Part shown: positions 41,140-49,185 of the stretch, piece after piece
How the letters are laid out: each line of letters opens with the position of its first letter
Position numbering within the stretch: the stretch's first letter is position 1
Assembly: GCF_014195505.1 (NCBI RefSeq)
Contig: NZ_JACIBV010000001.1
Span: forward strand, 4,092,001-4,156,000
Origin: Nonomuraea dietziae
Lineage (GTDB): Bacteria; Actinomycetota; Actinomycetes; Streptosporangiales; Streptosporangiaceae
Direction: 5' to 3'
DNA: 64,000 nt
Made by a program: the position numbers and the translations under genes
Notes under the pieces: model-generated
What the model was told of the DNA's origin: nothing
Databases searched by the model: none
What the model saw: the letters and a program-made list of their open reading frames with translations, nothing else

Positions 41140-44100
41140 ATGAACGGCCAACGCCGGCTGGCCGGACGCTATCGGCTGCTGGACACCCTGGGCAACGGAT
41201 CGCTCTGGCTCGCCGCCGACGATCTCATGCGCCGCGACGTCGGAATCAGGGAGGTACGGCTCCCGCCCGACCCCGCCGCCCGCAGGGACCTGTGCGGCGC
41301 GGTCGGCCGCGAGGTCGGACTCGTCACAGGGCTCGGCCACGCCTCGATCGAGGCCGTCCACGAGGTGATCGTCGAGGACGGGCGCCCCTGGCTGGTCGTC
41401 GACCTCCCCCAGGGCCCCTCCCTCGAGCAGACGGTCCTCGAACGCCGCCCACTCCCTCCCGTGCAGGTCGCCCGCATCGCGGTGCACCTCATCTCGGCGC
41501 TGCGCGCGGTGCACGGGGTGGGGGTCGTGCACGGCGACATCCAGCCGTCCACCGTCGTCCTCACGCCCACGGGACGAGCCGTACTGACGGGCTTCGGTGT
41601 CTCCACCCCGTTCCGCCCCACGTCGGTGGGACCTGCGGCCGACCTGTGGTCGCTGGCCGCGACGCTGCACTTCGGACTCGAGGGCCGTCCTCCTGAGCAG
41701 GGCCGGCCGATCGGGGGACCGCTCGGCCCCCTCCTGACCGACATGCTCCACCCCGACCCCTCGGCCCGCCCCTCGGCCGAAGCGGTCGCCGGTGCCTTCG
41801 CCGATCTGGCCCGCGCCACCGCCTCACCCTCGACCACCCCTTCCCCGGCCGGATCCCCCCACGAGGAGCCCCCGCCGGCGGAACCCCACGCCTGGGAGCC
41901 GCCCCGCTCCGACCCCGAGACGAGTGGCACCTCTACCACGGGCCCGTCCGGCACGCCGCTGTCCTGGGAGCCGCTACCGGCCCCCGACCCGCCGACGTTC
42001 ACCCCCGCCCGCCCGGTCGCCACCCCCGCGTCCGGCCACCGGCCGCCCGCGGCGCCCGCGAACGACGAGCCTGAGGGCGAACACTCCTCGGAGACCACCC
42101 CCGAGCACACGCTGCCCTCCGCCACGCCCGCGCAGCCCGACCTCTCGGACACCGAGTCCACCCAGCGAACCCCCCGCTCCACGCCGCTTCCCGACGACCT
42201 CGCCCCCACCGAGGAAGCCGCAGCCCCCGGGGACGCGAACCCCACCCCCGGTCCCGGTCCCGACTCGGATCCTCCTTCCCACGTCGATTCCGGCTCCGAT
42301 CCGCATTCCGGCGTCGGCTCCACCCCCGGTTCCGGCGAAGGCTCTCATTCCGACCTCGGCTCTACCGCCGGTTCCAACTCAGGCCCCCATTCCGACCTCG
42401 GCTCCACCCCCGGTTCCGACTCAGGCCCTCATTCCTCAGGCTCTCATTCCGGCCTCGGCTTCGGGCCTGCCGCCGACCCGACGGTGCCCGGCGTAGTTCC
42501 GCACCTCGCGGAGGGCCCTCCCACCGATCCGGGGATCATCCGGTCGTATCCCGACGACACACCGGACGACGGCGCGCCCCAGACGCACTGGACCCCTCCC
42601 GCTGATCCCGAGGCGACTCAGGGGTTCCCTCTTCCCGCTCCCGTCGAGCCCGCCCCCGCCCCCTGGGAGGCTCCTCCACCTCCAGCGGGATGGGACACCC
42701 CACCCTCTCAGCCGATGTGGGACACCCAGCCCCCTCAGCCAACCGGAGACACCCCGCCTTCCCAGGCGACGTGGGACATCCAGCCCCCCGAGGCGACCTG
42801 GGACGCCCGGCACCCTGGAACGACCCGGGATGAGACAGCTGAGGCCACCTGGGACGCCCGACCCACTCGCACCACCCAGGACACCGAGACAGCAGAGGCC
42901 ACCTGGGACGCCCGACCCACTCGCACCACCCGGGACACCGAGACAGCCGAAGCCACCTGGGACGCCCGACCCACTCGCACCACCCGGGACACCGAGACAG
43001 CCGAAGCCACCTGGGACGCCCGACCCACTGAACACACCCGGGACACCGAGACAGCTGAGGCGACCTGGGAGGCCCCTCGGTCCTCGACGACCTCGGGCAC
43101 CCCGCACCCGGCGGCCTGGGAACCCCCGACCGCCTCGGATGCGCCACCGCACCCGGCGGCCTGGCAGCCTCCGGCGACCTGGGATGCCCCACCCTCGCCG
43201 CCGACCTGGGACGCTCCGCCAACGCCGGCCGCCTGGGACGCTCCGCCAACGCCGGCCGCCTGGGACGCTCCGCCAACGCCGGCCGCCTGGGACGCCTCAG
43301 ACCCGGCAGCGACGGGCCATGGTGGCGCCGTGCCAGGCCCGGGGTCCGCGATGACTGGATCTGACGGGCCGCCTTGGACGCCCGGAGATGAACCATCAGG
43401 TCCTACGGGTATGCCGCCGGGGCCCGGAGACCCCGTGTACGGGCCTCCCGGCGTGCAGCCGGGGCCCGCAGGTCCCATGTCAGGGCCCGTCGGTCCCGGA
43501 GGTCCCATGTCCGGGCCTGCGGGCATGCCCCCGGGGCCCGGGGGTCCGGGGTACGGGGGTCCGGGGTACGGGGGTCCGGGGTACGGGCCCGTCGGTGTGC
43601 AGCCGGGGTATGGGGGTCCGGTGCCGGGTCCTGCGGGTATGCCGCCGGGACCTGGGATGGCCTATCCCGGTGCTGGAGGTGTTCCCGCCGAGGGTCAGAG
43701 CGAGCGGCCTTCGTTGCTTCGCCGGGTTCTGCGTCGTGGCGGCAAGCAGCAGGCCGCCCAGCCGGGACCGCAGGCCGCACCGCCTCCCGGCACACCACCC
43801 GGTCCGTGGGGGCCAGCGCCCGCCGCGCCGCCCATGGCCGGAACCGCATGGCCTCATGGCGCCCCCCCGCCCCCCGGCACGCCCCCGGCCCCTGGCCCGT
43901 TCCCACCTCCCGGCATGCCGCCGACCCCCGACATGCCGTCGGCCCCCGGAATGCCGCCAGGCGACGGACTCCCGTCAGGCTCCGTGATGCCGCCAGGCGA
44001 CGGAATGCCGTCGGGACCCGCGATGCCGCCAGGCGTCGGGATGCCGTCAGGGCCTGTGCTGCCACAGGACGTCGGGATGCCGTCGGGTCCCGTGATGCCA

Positions 44101-45549
44101 CCGCCTCCGGGGATGACGGACGTCCCAGGAGCGCCGCCATCTGCGGGGATGCCGCCGGGATCCGCTGTGCCGCCTCCTGGGATGCCTCCGGGCCCTGGGA
44201 TGCCGCCGCACGGGCCCGGCATGCCGCCTGCTCCCGGGGGCCCGGCCGATGCCTCCCTGCCCGCCGCCCCGCCGTGGGAACCGCAGCCGGGCGGCCTCGT
44301 ACCGCCCTGGGAACCCCAGCCGAGCGGCCCCACGTCCTGGGAACCCCAGCAGCCGGGCGACCCCACACCATCCTGGGAACCGCAGCAGCCGGGCGGCCCC
44401 ATGTCCTGGGAACCTCAAGCGGGCCCCACCTCGTGGGAGCCCCAGCAGCAGGGCGCCCCCACGCCATGGGAGCCGCACTCGGGCGGCGCTTGGGAGTCCG
44501 AGGGTGGGGTCGGGGCAGGTCCCGAAGGCGCGTCGCAGGCCGCGTGGGGGCTCCAGTCCTCCAGTGGGCCTCAGCAACCATGGGCGCCGCCCCCCGCCTC
44601 CGCCCCCCAGCCGTGGGGGCCTCCGCAGGCAGACGGCGGATGGACGCCCGCCCCTGAGGGCCCACCACCCGCCCCGACCGGTGCACCACCTGCTCAGGAC
44701 GCGCAACCCGGTGGGTGGATGCCGCCCGTCGGTCCGTCCGGCCCTTGGGGCCCGCCCCCCGAGAACCGGGGAGGCCCGGGACCGGACGGCCAGGCACCGC
44801 AGCCATGGGCAGCCTCCCCGGACGCACCTCCAGCACAGGCACCGCAGCCATGGGCGCCGGGCCGGGAACAGCCAGAGCAGCCGTGGATGCCGGGCTCCGA
44901 CAGCTGGGGACCGCCGCCGAGCCGGGCGGCGCAGTCGTGGGAACCCGCGATCGACGCCGCGCCCCCTGTGCTGGCCGCTGGTCACGACGAGCCCGAGCCG
45001 CCCCCCATCGTGGAGACGACGGCTCCCTTCAGACGGCCCGCCTACAGCGGTCCCCTCGTGCTCACCGAAGAGCAGGAGACGGCGGCGGCCCCCAGGGCCG
45101 AGCGTCCGCCGCGGACGCTGGACCAGCTGCTGGCCGAGGACGGCCTGCTGACGCCGGAGGCCGCCGCCCGGCTCGGACTGGCGGTGCTCGACCGCCTCGC
45201 GGCCGTGCACGGCGTGGGCGGCCACCACGGCGACCTGCGTCCCGGAAGCATCCTGGTCGGCGGTGACGATCAGGTGCGGCTGGCCGATCCGTCCCCCGCG
45301 CCTGGGCTGTCTCCCTACACCGCGCCCGAGGGCGGCATCGGACCGGCGGCCGACCTGTGGTCGCTGGGCGCCACGCTGTTCACGGCGGTCGAAGGACGTC
45401 CTCCCGCGCCCGGCGCGCCGCTGACGAGGGCGGGCGTGCTGGCTCCCGTGCTGTTCCGCCTGCTGTCGGGGGTCCCCGCGCAACGACTCACGGCCGACGC
45501 GCTGCGTCTGGACCTGCGGACGATCGCAGGCGAGCCGAGCCGTCCGTGA
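41140..45549 (+). CDS. Giant protein with two degenerate kinase domains flanking a repetitive Pro/Trp-rich region
   Basis: 1469 residues from ATG 41140 (GGAG 8 bases upstream). Residues 8-235 form a kinase fold without key residues: IREVRLP replaces the VAIK lysine, HGDIQP replaces HRDxKxxN, and TGFGVS replaces DFG. A central 1080 residues are low complexity: WEP/WDA boxes, four 18-residue units (42841-43056), three 9-residue units (43207-43287), GPGYG runs and MPPG/MPSGP runs. Residues 1324-1469 repeat a kinase C-lobe (GHHGDLRPGSILVG, VRLADPSPA, APEGGIGPAADLWSLGATLFTAVEGRPP), also without DFG. Both halves share PAADLWSL, so a duplication is likely. Probable scaffold or regulator; no transmembrane segment is visible. 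Confidence 0.7.
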   Translation: MNGQRRLAGRYRLLDTLGNGSLWLAADDLMRRDVGIREVRLPPDPAARRDLCGAVGREVGLVTGLGHASIEAVHEVIVEDGRPWLVVDLPQGPSLEQTVLERRPLPPVQVARIAVHLISALRAVHGVGVVHGDIQPSTVVLTPTGRAVLTGFGVSTPFRPTSVGPAADLWSLAATLHFGLEGRPPEQGRPIGGPLGPLLTDMLHPDPSARPSAEAVAGAFADLARATASPSTTPSPAGSPHEEPPPAEPHAWEPPRSDPETSGTSTTGPSGTPLSWEPLPAPDPPTFTPARPVATPASGHRPPAAPANDEPEGEHSSETTPEHTLPSATPAQPDLSDTESTQRTPRSTPLPDDLAPTEEAAAPGDANPTPGPGPDSDPPSHVDSGSDPHSGVGSTPGSGEGSHSDLGSTAGSNSGPHSDLGSTPGSDSGPHSSGSHSGLGFGPAADPTVPGVVPHLAEGPPTDPGIIRSYPDDTPDDGAPQTHWTPPADPEATQGFPLPAPVEPAPAPWEAPPPPAGWDTPPSQPMWDTQPPQPTGDTPPSQATWDIQPPEATWDARHPGTTRDETAEATWDARPTRTTQDTETAEATWDARPTRTTRDTETAEATWDARPTRTTRDTETAEATWDARPTEHTRDTETAEATWEAPRSSTTSGTPHPAAWEPPTASDAPPHPAAWQPPATWDAPPSPPTWDAPPTPAAWDAPPTPAAWDAPPTPAAWDASDPAATGHGGAVPGPGSAMTGSDGPPWTPGDEPSGPTGMPPGPGDPVYGPPGVQPGPAGPMSGPVGPGGPMSGPAGMPPGPGGPGYGGPGYGGPGYGPVGVQPGYGGPVPGPAGMPPGPGMAYPGAGGVPAEGQSERPSLLRRVLRRGGKQQAAQPGPQAAPPPGTPPGPWGPAPAAPPMAGTAWPHGAPPPPGTPPAPGPFPPPGMPPTPDMPSAPGMPPGDGLPSGSVMPPGDGMPSGPAMPPGVGMPSGPVLPQDVGMPSGPVMPPPPGMTDVPGAPPSAGMPPGSAVPPPGMPPGPGMPPHGPGMPPAPGGPADASLPAAPPWEPQPGGLVPPWEPQPSGPTSWEPQQPGDPTPSWEPQQPGGPMSWEPQAGPTSWEPQQQGAPTPWEPHSGGAWESEGGVGAGPEGASQAAWGLQSSSGPQQPWAPPPASAPQPWGPPQADGGWTPAPEGPPPAPTGAPPAQDAQPGGWMPPVGPSGPWGPPPENRGGPGPDGQAPQPWAASPDAPPAQAPQPWAPGREQPEQPWMPGSDSWGPPPSRAAQSWEPAIDAAPPVLAAGHDEPEPPPIVETTAPFRRPAYSGPLVLTEEQETAAAPRAERPPRTLDQLLAEDGLLTPEAAARLGLAVLDRLAAVHGVGGHHGDLRPGSILVGGDDQVRLADPSPAPGLSPYTAPEGGIGPAADLWSLGATLFTAVEGRPPAPGAPLTRAGVLAPVLFRLLSGVPAQRLTADALRLDLRTIAGEPSRP
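42841..43056 (+). repeat. Four tandem 54-bp in-frame repeats
   Basis: Units at 42841, 42895, 42949 and 43003, near-identical at DNA level (GAGGCCACCTGGGACGCCCG start). Each encodes 18 residues, EATWDARPTRTTRDTETA-like. DNA identity indicates recent slippage expansion. Confidence 0.9.
43207..43287 (+). repeat. Three identical 27-bp in-frame repeats
   Basis: TGGGACGCTCCGCCAACGCC followed by GGCCGCC, at 43207, 43234 and 43261, encoding WDAPPTPAA three times with no base differences. Recent expansion in the same low-complexity core. Confidence 0.9.
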
Positions 45550-45557
45550 ACGCCGTC

Positions 45558-45595
45558 TCCAGGGGACGGTGAACGCACGAGGAGCGTCCCCTGGA
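45558..45595 (+). terminator. Terminator-like hairpin behind the giant protein gene
   Basis: TCCAGGGGACG (45558-45568) pairs with CGTCCCCTGGA (45585-45595), 11 bp perfect with a 16-base loop, 9 bases after the stop. No U-run. Confidence 0.55.
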
Positions 45596-45801
45596 CGGGC
45601 GGTGAGCGGTGACCGCGGAGGCGCACTCCCGTGCGGCAGCCGTACGGGAACGGCCGTCGGGAGGGGCCGCGCCTGGAGCCGAAGGCTCCGGAAAATGAGA
45701 TATATCGCGGATGGAACCGTGCGGGGGCTGCCGATCGTTGGACGGACGACGCAGAATGTGGAGAGGCGGGGCGCGGGCTCCGCGTTCGGAGGGATTTGAG
45801 G

Positions 45802-45993
45802 ATGTCGCCCGTCCAGAAGTACGCCATAGGCGCCGGTATAGCCGTCCTGCTGTCGTGGATCTTCCTGCCCGGCTGGCTCACCCTGCTGGTGGTGCTCGGC
45901 GTGGTCGCCGCCCCTGTGGTCGGTTACATGATGCTCGACCCCTCGCAGCGCGAGCGGCTCAAGAGGGCGCGCCGCCGAGGGATCGGCGGCTAG
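45802..45993 (+). CDS. Small two-helix membrane protein
   Basis: 63 residues from ATG 45802, with GGAGGGATTTGAGG upstream. Two hydrophobic helices (YAIGAGIAVLLSWIFLPGWL, LLVVLGVVAAPVVGYMML) end in a very basic tail (RERLKRARRRGIGG). Inside-positive topology puts the tail in the cytoplasm. No family recognised. Confidence 0.65.
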   Translation: MSPVQKYAIGAGIAVLLSWIFLPGWLTLLVVLGVVAAPVVGYMMLDPSQRERLKRARRRGIGG

Positions 45994-46014
45994 AGGTCAA
46001 GGGGCGGGAGGCCC

Positions 46015-46323
46015 TCAGGCCGCGATGGTCTCCCGCACCCCGGCCGTCACCCTGCGCTCGACGTAGAACGACAGCAGCGGCACCGTGCCCGCGAGCATGA
46101 TGCCGAGCATGCGCCCCCAGCTCCATCGGGCCTTCATGCCGAGGTTCATCACGGCGATCAGGTAGAGCATGTAGAGGAACCCGTGGATCGGCGAGACGAT
46201 CTTGGAGGGCTCCGGGATGTCGAAACCGTACCTGAGCACGATGGCCACGCAGAGCACGAGCAGCATGGTGCCGACGATGTACGCGAGGACCCGGAAGGGC
46301 TTGAGAGCGGACTCCACGATCAT
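46015..46323 (-). CDS. DUF3817 membrane protein
   Basis: 102 residues from ATG 46323, sharing a base with the SURF1 stop. FRVLAYIVGTMLLVLCVAIVLRY, SPIHGFLYMLYLIAVMNLGMKARWSWGRMLGIMLAGTVPLLSFYVER: the HGFLY and SFYVER blocks are DUF3817. Three helices. The family is near universal in actinobacteria and often beside respiratory genes; coupling to SURF1 fits a role in the membrane oxidase context. Confidence 0.85.
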   Translation of the reverse strand: MIVESALKPFRVLAYIVGTMLLVLCVAIVLRYGFDIPEPSKIVSPIHGFLYMLYLIAVMNLGMKARWSWGRMLGIMLAGTVPLLSFYVERRVTAGVRETIAA

Positions 46324-47093
46324 CAACCTTCTAGAGCGACTTCGGGGGACTTGCTGGCGGAGGAGGAGCGGACGGCGTCGCGGACGAAGTGGAACCACAT
46401 GAACACCGCGAACCCCGCGAAGATCCACCAGTTGGCCGCGTAGGCCAGGTTACGCCAGGTGAGCGTGCCGCCCGTGACGGGTGGCGCCACCTTGACGGGG
46501 GTCAGGCCAGGGGTCGGCGCGACCACGAACCCGTTGCGCACCTTCTCACCCCGCCACAGGTTGATCAGCTCGGCGGTGGAGACCGTCTGCACCTGTCCTG
46601 CGGGCACGCCGCCCGCCCTGCGCTGGACGCTGTCGGTGCCCTCGGGCGCGCGCAGCCGCCCGCTCACCGTCACCTGCCCAGCCGGTACGGCGATGGCGGG
46701 GTCGTCGGCCTTGGGTACCCATCCCCGCACGACCGGCACCATCGTGTCGTCGGGCAGCACGAGCGGGGTGAGCACCCAGTAGCCCTCGCCCCTGGAGACG
46801 TTGCCGCCGGGAGCGGCGACGTCGGGCCTGCGGTCGGCGACGAGCAGCTGCCTGGCCGCGTCGTAGGACCCGGACGCGGTGACCCGGCGGCCCACGGCGG
46901 GCCCTTCGATCTGGGTGCCGACCCTGCTGAGCGTCTCGACGGCGACGGGCGCGGGGTCGACGCTGGCCTGCGGCTTGCCTGACTCCTCGAACACGCCGAG
47001 CTGCCAGCGTCCGAGCAGGATGAAAGACACCAGAACCCCGATCACGAGCAGGTGCAACCCCAGCATGCGGGGTGAGAGCAGGGTTCTGAGCAT
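46323..47093 (-). CDS. SURF1-family cytochrome oxidase assembly protein
   Basis: 256 residues from ATG 47093 (MLRTLLSPRMLGLHLLVIGVLVSFILLGRWQLGVFEE). N-terminal and C-terminal helices bracket an external domain; RWQL, GSYDAARQLLVADR, GYWVLTPLV, VPVVRGWVP and the C-terminal NLAYAANWWIFAGFAVFMWFHFVRDA are standard SURF1 blocks. Helps heme a/a3 insertion into cytochrome c oxidase. Overlaps DUF3817 by one base. Confidence 0.9.
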   Translation of the reverse strand: MLRTLLSPRMLGLHLLVIGVLVSFILLGRWQLGVFEESGKPQASVDPAPVAVETLSRVGTQIEGPAVGRRVTASGSYDAARQLLVADRRPDVAAPGGNVSRGEGYWVLTPLVLPDDTMVPVVRGWVPKADDPAIAVPAGQVTVSGRLRAPEGTDSVQRRAGGVPAGQVQTVSTAELINLWRGEKVRNGFVVAPTPGLTPVKVAPPVTGGTLTWRNLAYAANWWIFAGFAVFMWFHFVRDAVRSSSASKSPEVALEG

Positions 47094-47159
47094 GCGTTCA
47101 CGGTATCCGCCCACTCCGCCGGTCCGATAATCGAGTGGCCCTATCGAGTCATGCCAAAA

Positions 47160-47173
47160 GGTGCAAATGCACC
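47160..47173. promoter_or_regulatory. Inverted repeat GGTGCA-AA-TGCACC in a divergent promoter region
   Basis: 6-bp arms with two-base spacer, 67 bases from the SURF1 start and 26 from the small membrane protein start. Possible operator shared by both; no protein can be named. Confidence 0.3.
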
Positions 47174-47198
47174 AGGTGATCCCGCTAGAGTGCAACGC

Positions 47199-47372
47199 AT
47201 GTCTGACCAGCACATCGATCCTGCGGGGAACACTCAGCAGTTCCGCGCGTTCGCCCAGCGGTCCGAGAACGAGTCGGCGGCCGCGCCCAAGCGCTCCGCC
47301 GCCCTCCCGATCATCGCGGTGGTCCTCGCCATCGCGATCGTCGGCGTGGTCGCCTACCTGCTCCTGGTCTAG
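47199..47372 (+). CDS. Small tail-anchored membrane protein
   Basis: 57 residues from ATG 47199. Polar N-terminus (SDQHIDPAGNTQQFRAFAQRSENES) then one C-terminal helix (ALPIIAVVLAIAIVGVVAYLLLV). Tail-anchored layout; role unknown. Followed by a terminator with a U-run. Confidence 0.65.
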   Translation: MSDQHIDPAGNTQQFRAFAQRSENESAAAPKRSAALPIIAVVLAIAIVGVVAYLLLV

Positions 47373-47390
47373 TCGCCAGGAGCCCCTCCA

Positions 47391-47420
47391 CCCGCCGCGA
47401 GACGAGTCACGGCGGGTTTT
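47391..47420 (+). terminator. Intrinsic terminator
   Basis: CCCGCCG (47391-47397) pairs with CGGCGGG (47410-47416) and TTTT follows immediately. It ends the small membrane protein transcript. Confidence 0.8.
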
Positions 47421-47485
47421 CGTCGTGTCCGGAGACGCTCGGGCACTCCGGATCGAAGCTCTCCTCTGGACCCCGGCCAGGGTGA

Positions 47486-48319
47486 ATGACTACATTGGAC
47501 TATGTGTCCAATAAAGTCGATCTGGACAGGTTCCGCGAGGTGCAGCGGCTCGCCTACCGGGGCGCCGAGCACGTGGCCTCCCGGCTCGAACCCGGCGTCA
47601 CGGAGCGCATGGCCGCGGCCGCGCTGCGCCGGTGGCTGGAGCGCCACGGCGTCGACGACTGGTTCCACGTCCCGTTCGCCTGGTTCGGCGAGCGCACGGC
47701 CTTCCGCCGCTTCCGCTTCCCGACACAGTTCCTGCCGACCAACACGCGGCTCGCGGACGGCATGCCGTACGTGCTGGACGCCGCGCCCGTCGTGGACGGC
47801 TACGTCGCCGACATCGGTCTCTCGGGCCGCCTGGGCTCCAACCCCGTCTGGGATCGGCTGGACAGGGACCTGTCCGTCCATCGGTCGGCCATCCTCGACC
47901 TCGTACGGCAGCGCCGCACGTTCAGCGACATCTACCGCGCGGTCGACGACCTGATCGCCCGCCAGGGCAACACCAACAGGCACCAGGTCTACCCCGGCAG
48001 GGTGATCGGCCACCAGGTGACGCGCATCCGCGTGGGCGGCCCGCGCTTCGTCGTCCTCGACTCCTTCGGCGTGCGGACGCTCAGGACCATCGGCAGGGAG
48101 CTGATCAAGGAGAGGCTCGAAGGACGCTCTCCGCTCTGGGCGGGCGGCGCGGCCTCCGCCCATCCGCCCACTCCCGGGCTGTGGGCGGTCGAGCCCCACC
48201 TCGGCACGGAGGGCGACAGCGTGGGCGCCAAGTTCGAGGAGGTCATGGTCGTCACCGCCGACGACGCCTTCTGGCTCGACGACGACCTGCCCCACGTCCA
48301 CCGCTGGAGGCGGGCGTGA
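47486..48319 (+). CDS. M24-family (Xaa-Pro aminopeptidase-like) metallopeptidase-fold protein
   Basis: 277 residues from ATG 47486 (GTG 47504 possible). Pita-bread fold landmarks: VLDAAPVVDGYVADIGLSGRLG with two metal Asp positions, VIGHQVTRI (metal His), AVEPHLG and AKFEEVMVV (metal Glu positions). A full D-D-H-E-E set seems present, so it may be catalytic, though the N-terminal creatinase domain is missing. It is coupled by GTGA to the next gene and forms an operon of three. Confidence 0.75.
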   Translation: MTTLDYVSNKVDLDRFREVQRLAYRGAEHVASRLEPGVTERMAAAALRRWLERHGVDDWFHVPFAWFGERTAFRRFRFPTQFLPTNTRLADGMPYVLDAAPVVDGYVADIGLSGRLGSNPVWDRLDRDLSVHRSAILDLVRQRRTFSDIYRAVDDLIARQGNTNRHQVYPGRVIGHQVTRIRVGGPRFVVLDSFGVRTLRTIGRELIKERLEGRSPLWAGGAASAHPPTPGLWAVEPHLGTEGDSVGAKFEEVMVVTADDAFWLDDDLPHVHRWRRA

Positions 48320-49185
48320 TCCAGCCGCGCAGGGTGCGCTTCTCCTGGGAGGAGACGCCGCTCCACTGGGTGCCGGGCGACCCCTTCACCACCCATCTGA
48401 TCAACGTGCTGCACATGCTGCTCCCCGCGGGCGAGCGCTGGTTCGTGCACGTCTTCAGGCAGGCGCTGCCGTACGTCACGGACGACGAGCTGAAGGCCGA
48501 GGTCAAGGGGTTCATGGGCCAGGAGGGCACGCACGCCGTGGCCCACCAGCGCGTCCTCGAGCACATGAAGGAGCAGGGACTCGACCCCACGCCCTTCGTC
48601 GAGAACGTCGAGTGGCTCTTCGAACGCCTGCTCGGCGACCACACGCTGCCGCCGACGGCCAGGCGGTACTGGCTCAGGGAGCGGCTGGCGATCATCGCGG
48701 CGATCGAGCACTACACGGCGGTGCTCGGCGACTGGATCCTGCGCGCCAGGCCGCTGGACGAGGCGGGCGCCGACCCGGTGATGATGGACCTGCTGCGCTG
48801 GCACGGCGCGGAGGAGGTCGAGCACCGCAGCGTCGCCTTCGACCTCTACACGCACCTCGACGGCTCCTACGCCCGCAGGGCGCGCACGATGGCGCTGACG
48901 GGCGCCGTGCTGCTCTTCCTGCTCAGGCGCGGCGCGGGGTTCCTGCTGGCCAACGACCCGATCGTGGACGGCCGCATGACCGCCAGGTGGACCCACTTCC
49001 TCCGCAGGTCGCGCGAGGGCAGGGTGCCGACGCTGCGCAGCCTGCTCATGGCCGCGCCCCGGTACCTGCGTCCCGGCTTCCACCCCAGCCAGGAGGGCGA
49101 CCTCGGGGCCGCCCTGGACTACATCGCGATCTCCCCCGCGCACGCCGAGTTCGAGTCGTACAGGAGGGCCCGTGGAAAGCAGTGA
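48316..49185 (+). CDS. PF10118-type metal-dependent hydrolase
   Basis: 289 residues from GTG 48316. All-helical, ferritin-like metal pattern: KGFMGQEGTHAVAHQRVLEHM, AIIAAIEHYTAVLGDWIL, RWHGAEEVEHRSVAFDLY. The E-x2-H repeats (QEGTHAVAH, EEVEH, IEHY) look like a two-metal site, as in this family. Often found next to monooxygenases; here it overlaps the BVMO-type gene by 14 bases. Confidence 0.8.
   Translation: MIQPRRVRFSWEETPLHWVPGDPFTTHLINVLHMLLPAGERWFVHVFRQALPYVTDDELKAEVKGFMGQEGTHAVAHQRVLEHMKEQGLDPTPFVENVEWLFERLLGDHTLPPTARRYWLRERLAIIAAIEHYTAVLGDWILRARPLDEAGADPVMMDLLRWHGAEEVEHRSVAFDLYTHLDGSYARRARTMALTGAVLLFLLRRGAGFLLANDPIVDGRMTARWTHFLRRSREGRVPTLRSLLMAAPRYLRPGFHPSQEGDLGAALDYIAISPAHAEFESYRRARGKQ

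Noticed and set aside
41140-41850. Active Ser/Thr kinase
   Set aside because: Catalytic Lys, HRD Arg and DFG Asp positions are all replaced.
42841-43287. Regular repeats that might be read as a CRISPR-like array
   Set aside because: Units are directly joined without spacers, in frame, and multiples of three; they encode protein repeats.
43403-44851. Long minus-strand open frames inside the giant protein gene
   Set aside because: They mirror the Pro/Gly repeats of the plus-strand gene, which has a proper ribosome site and kinase-like ends.
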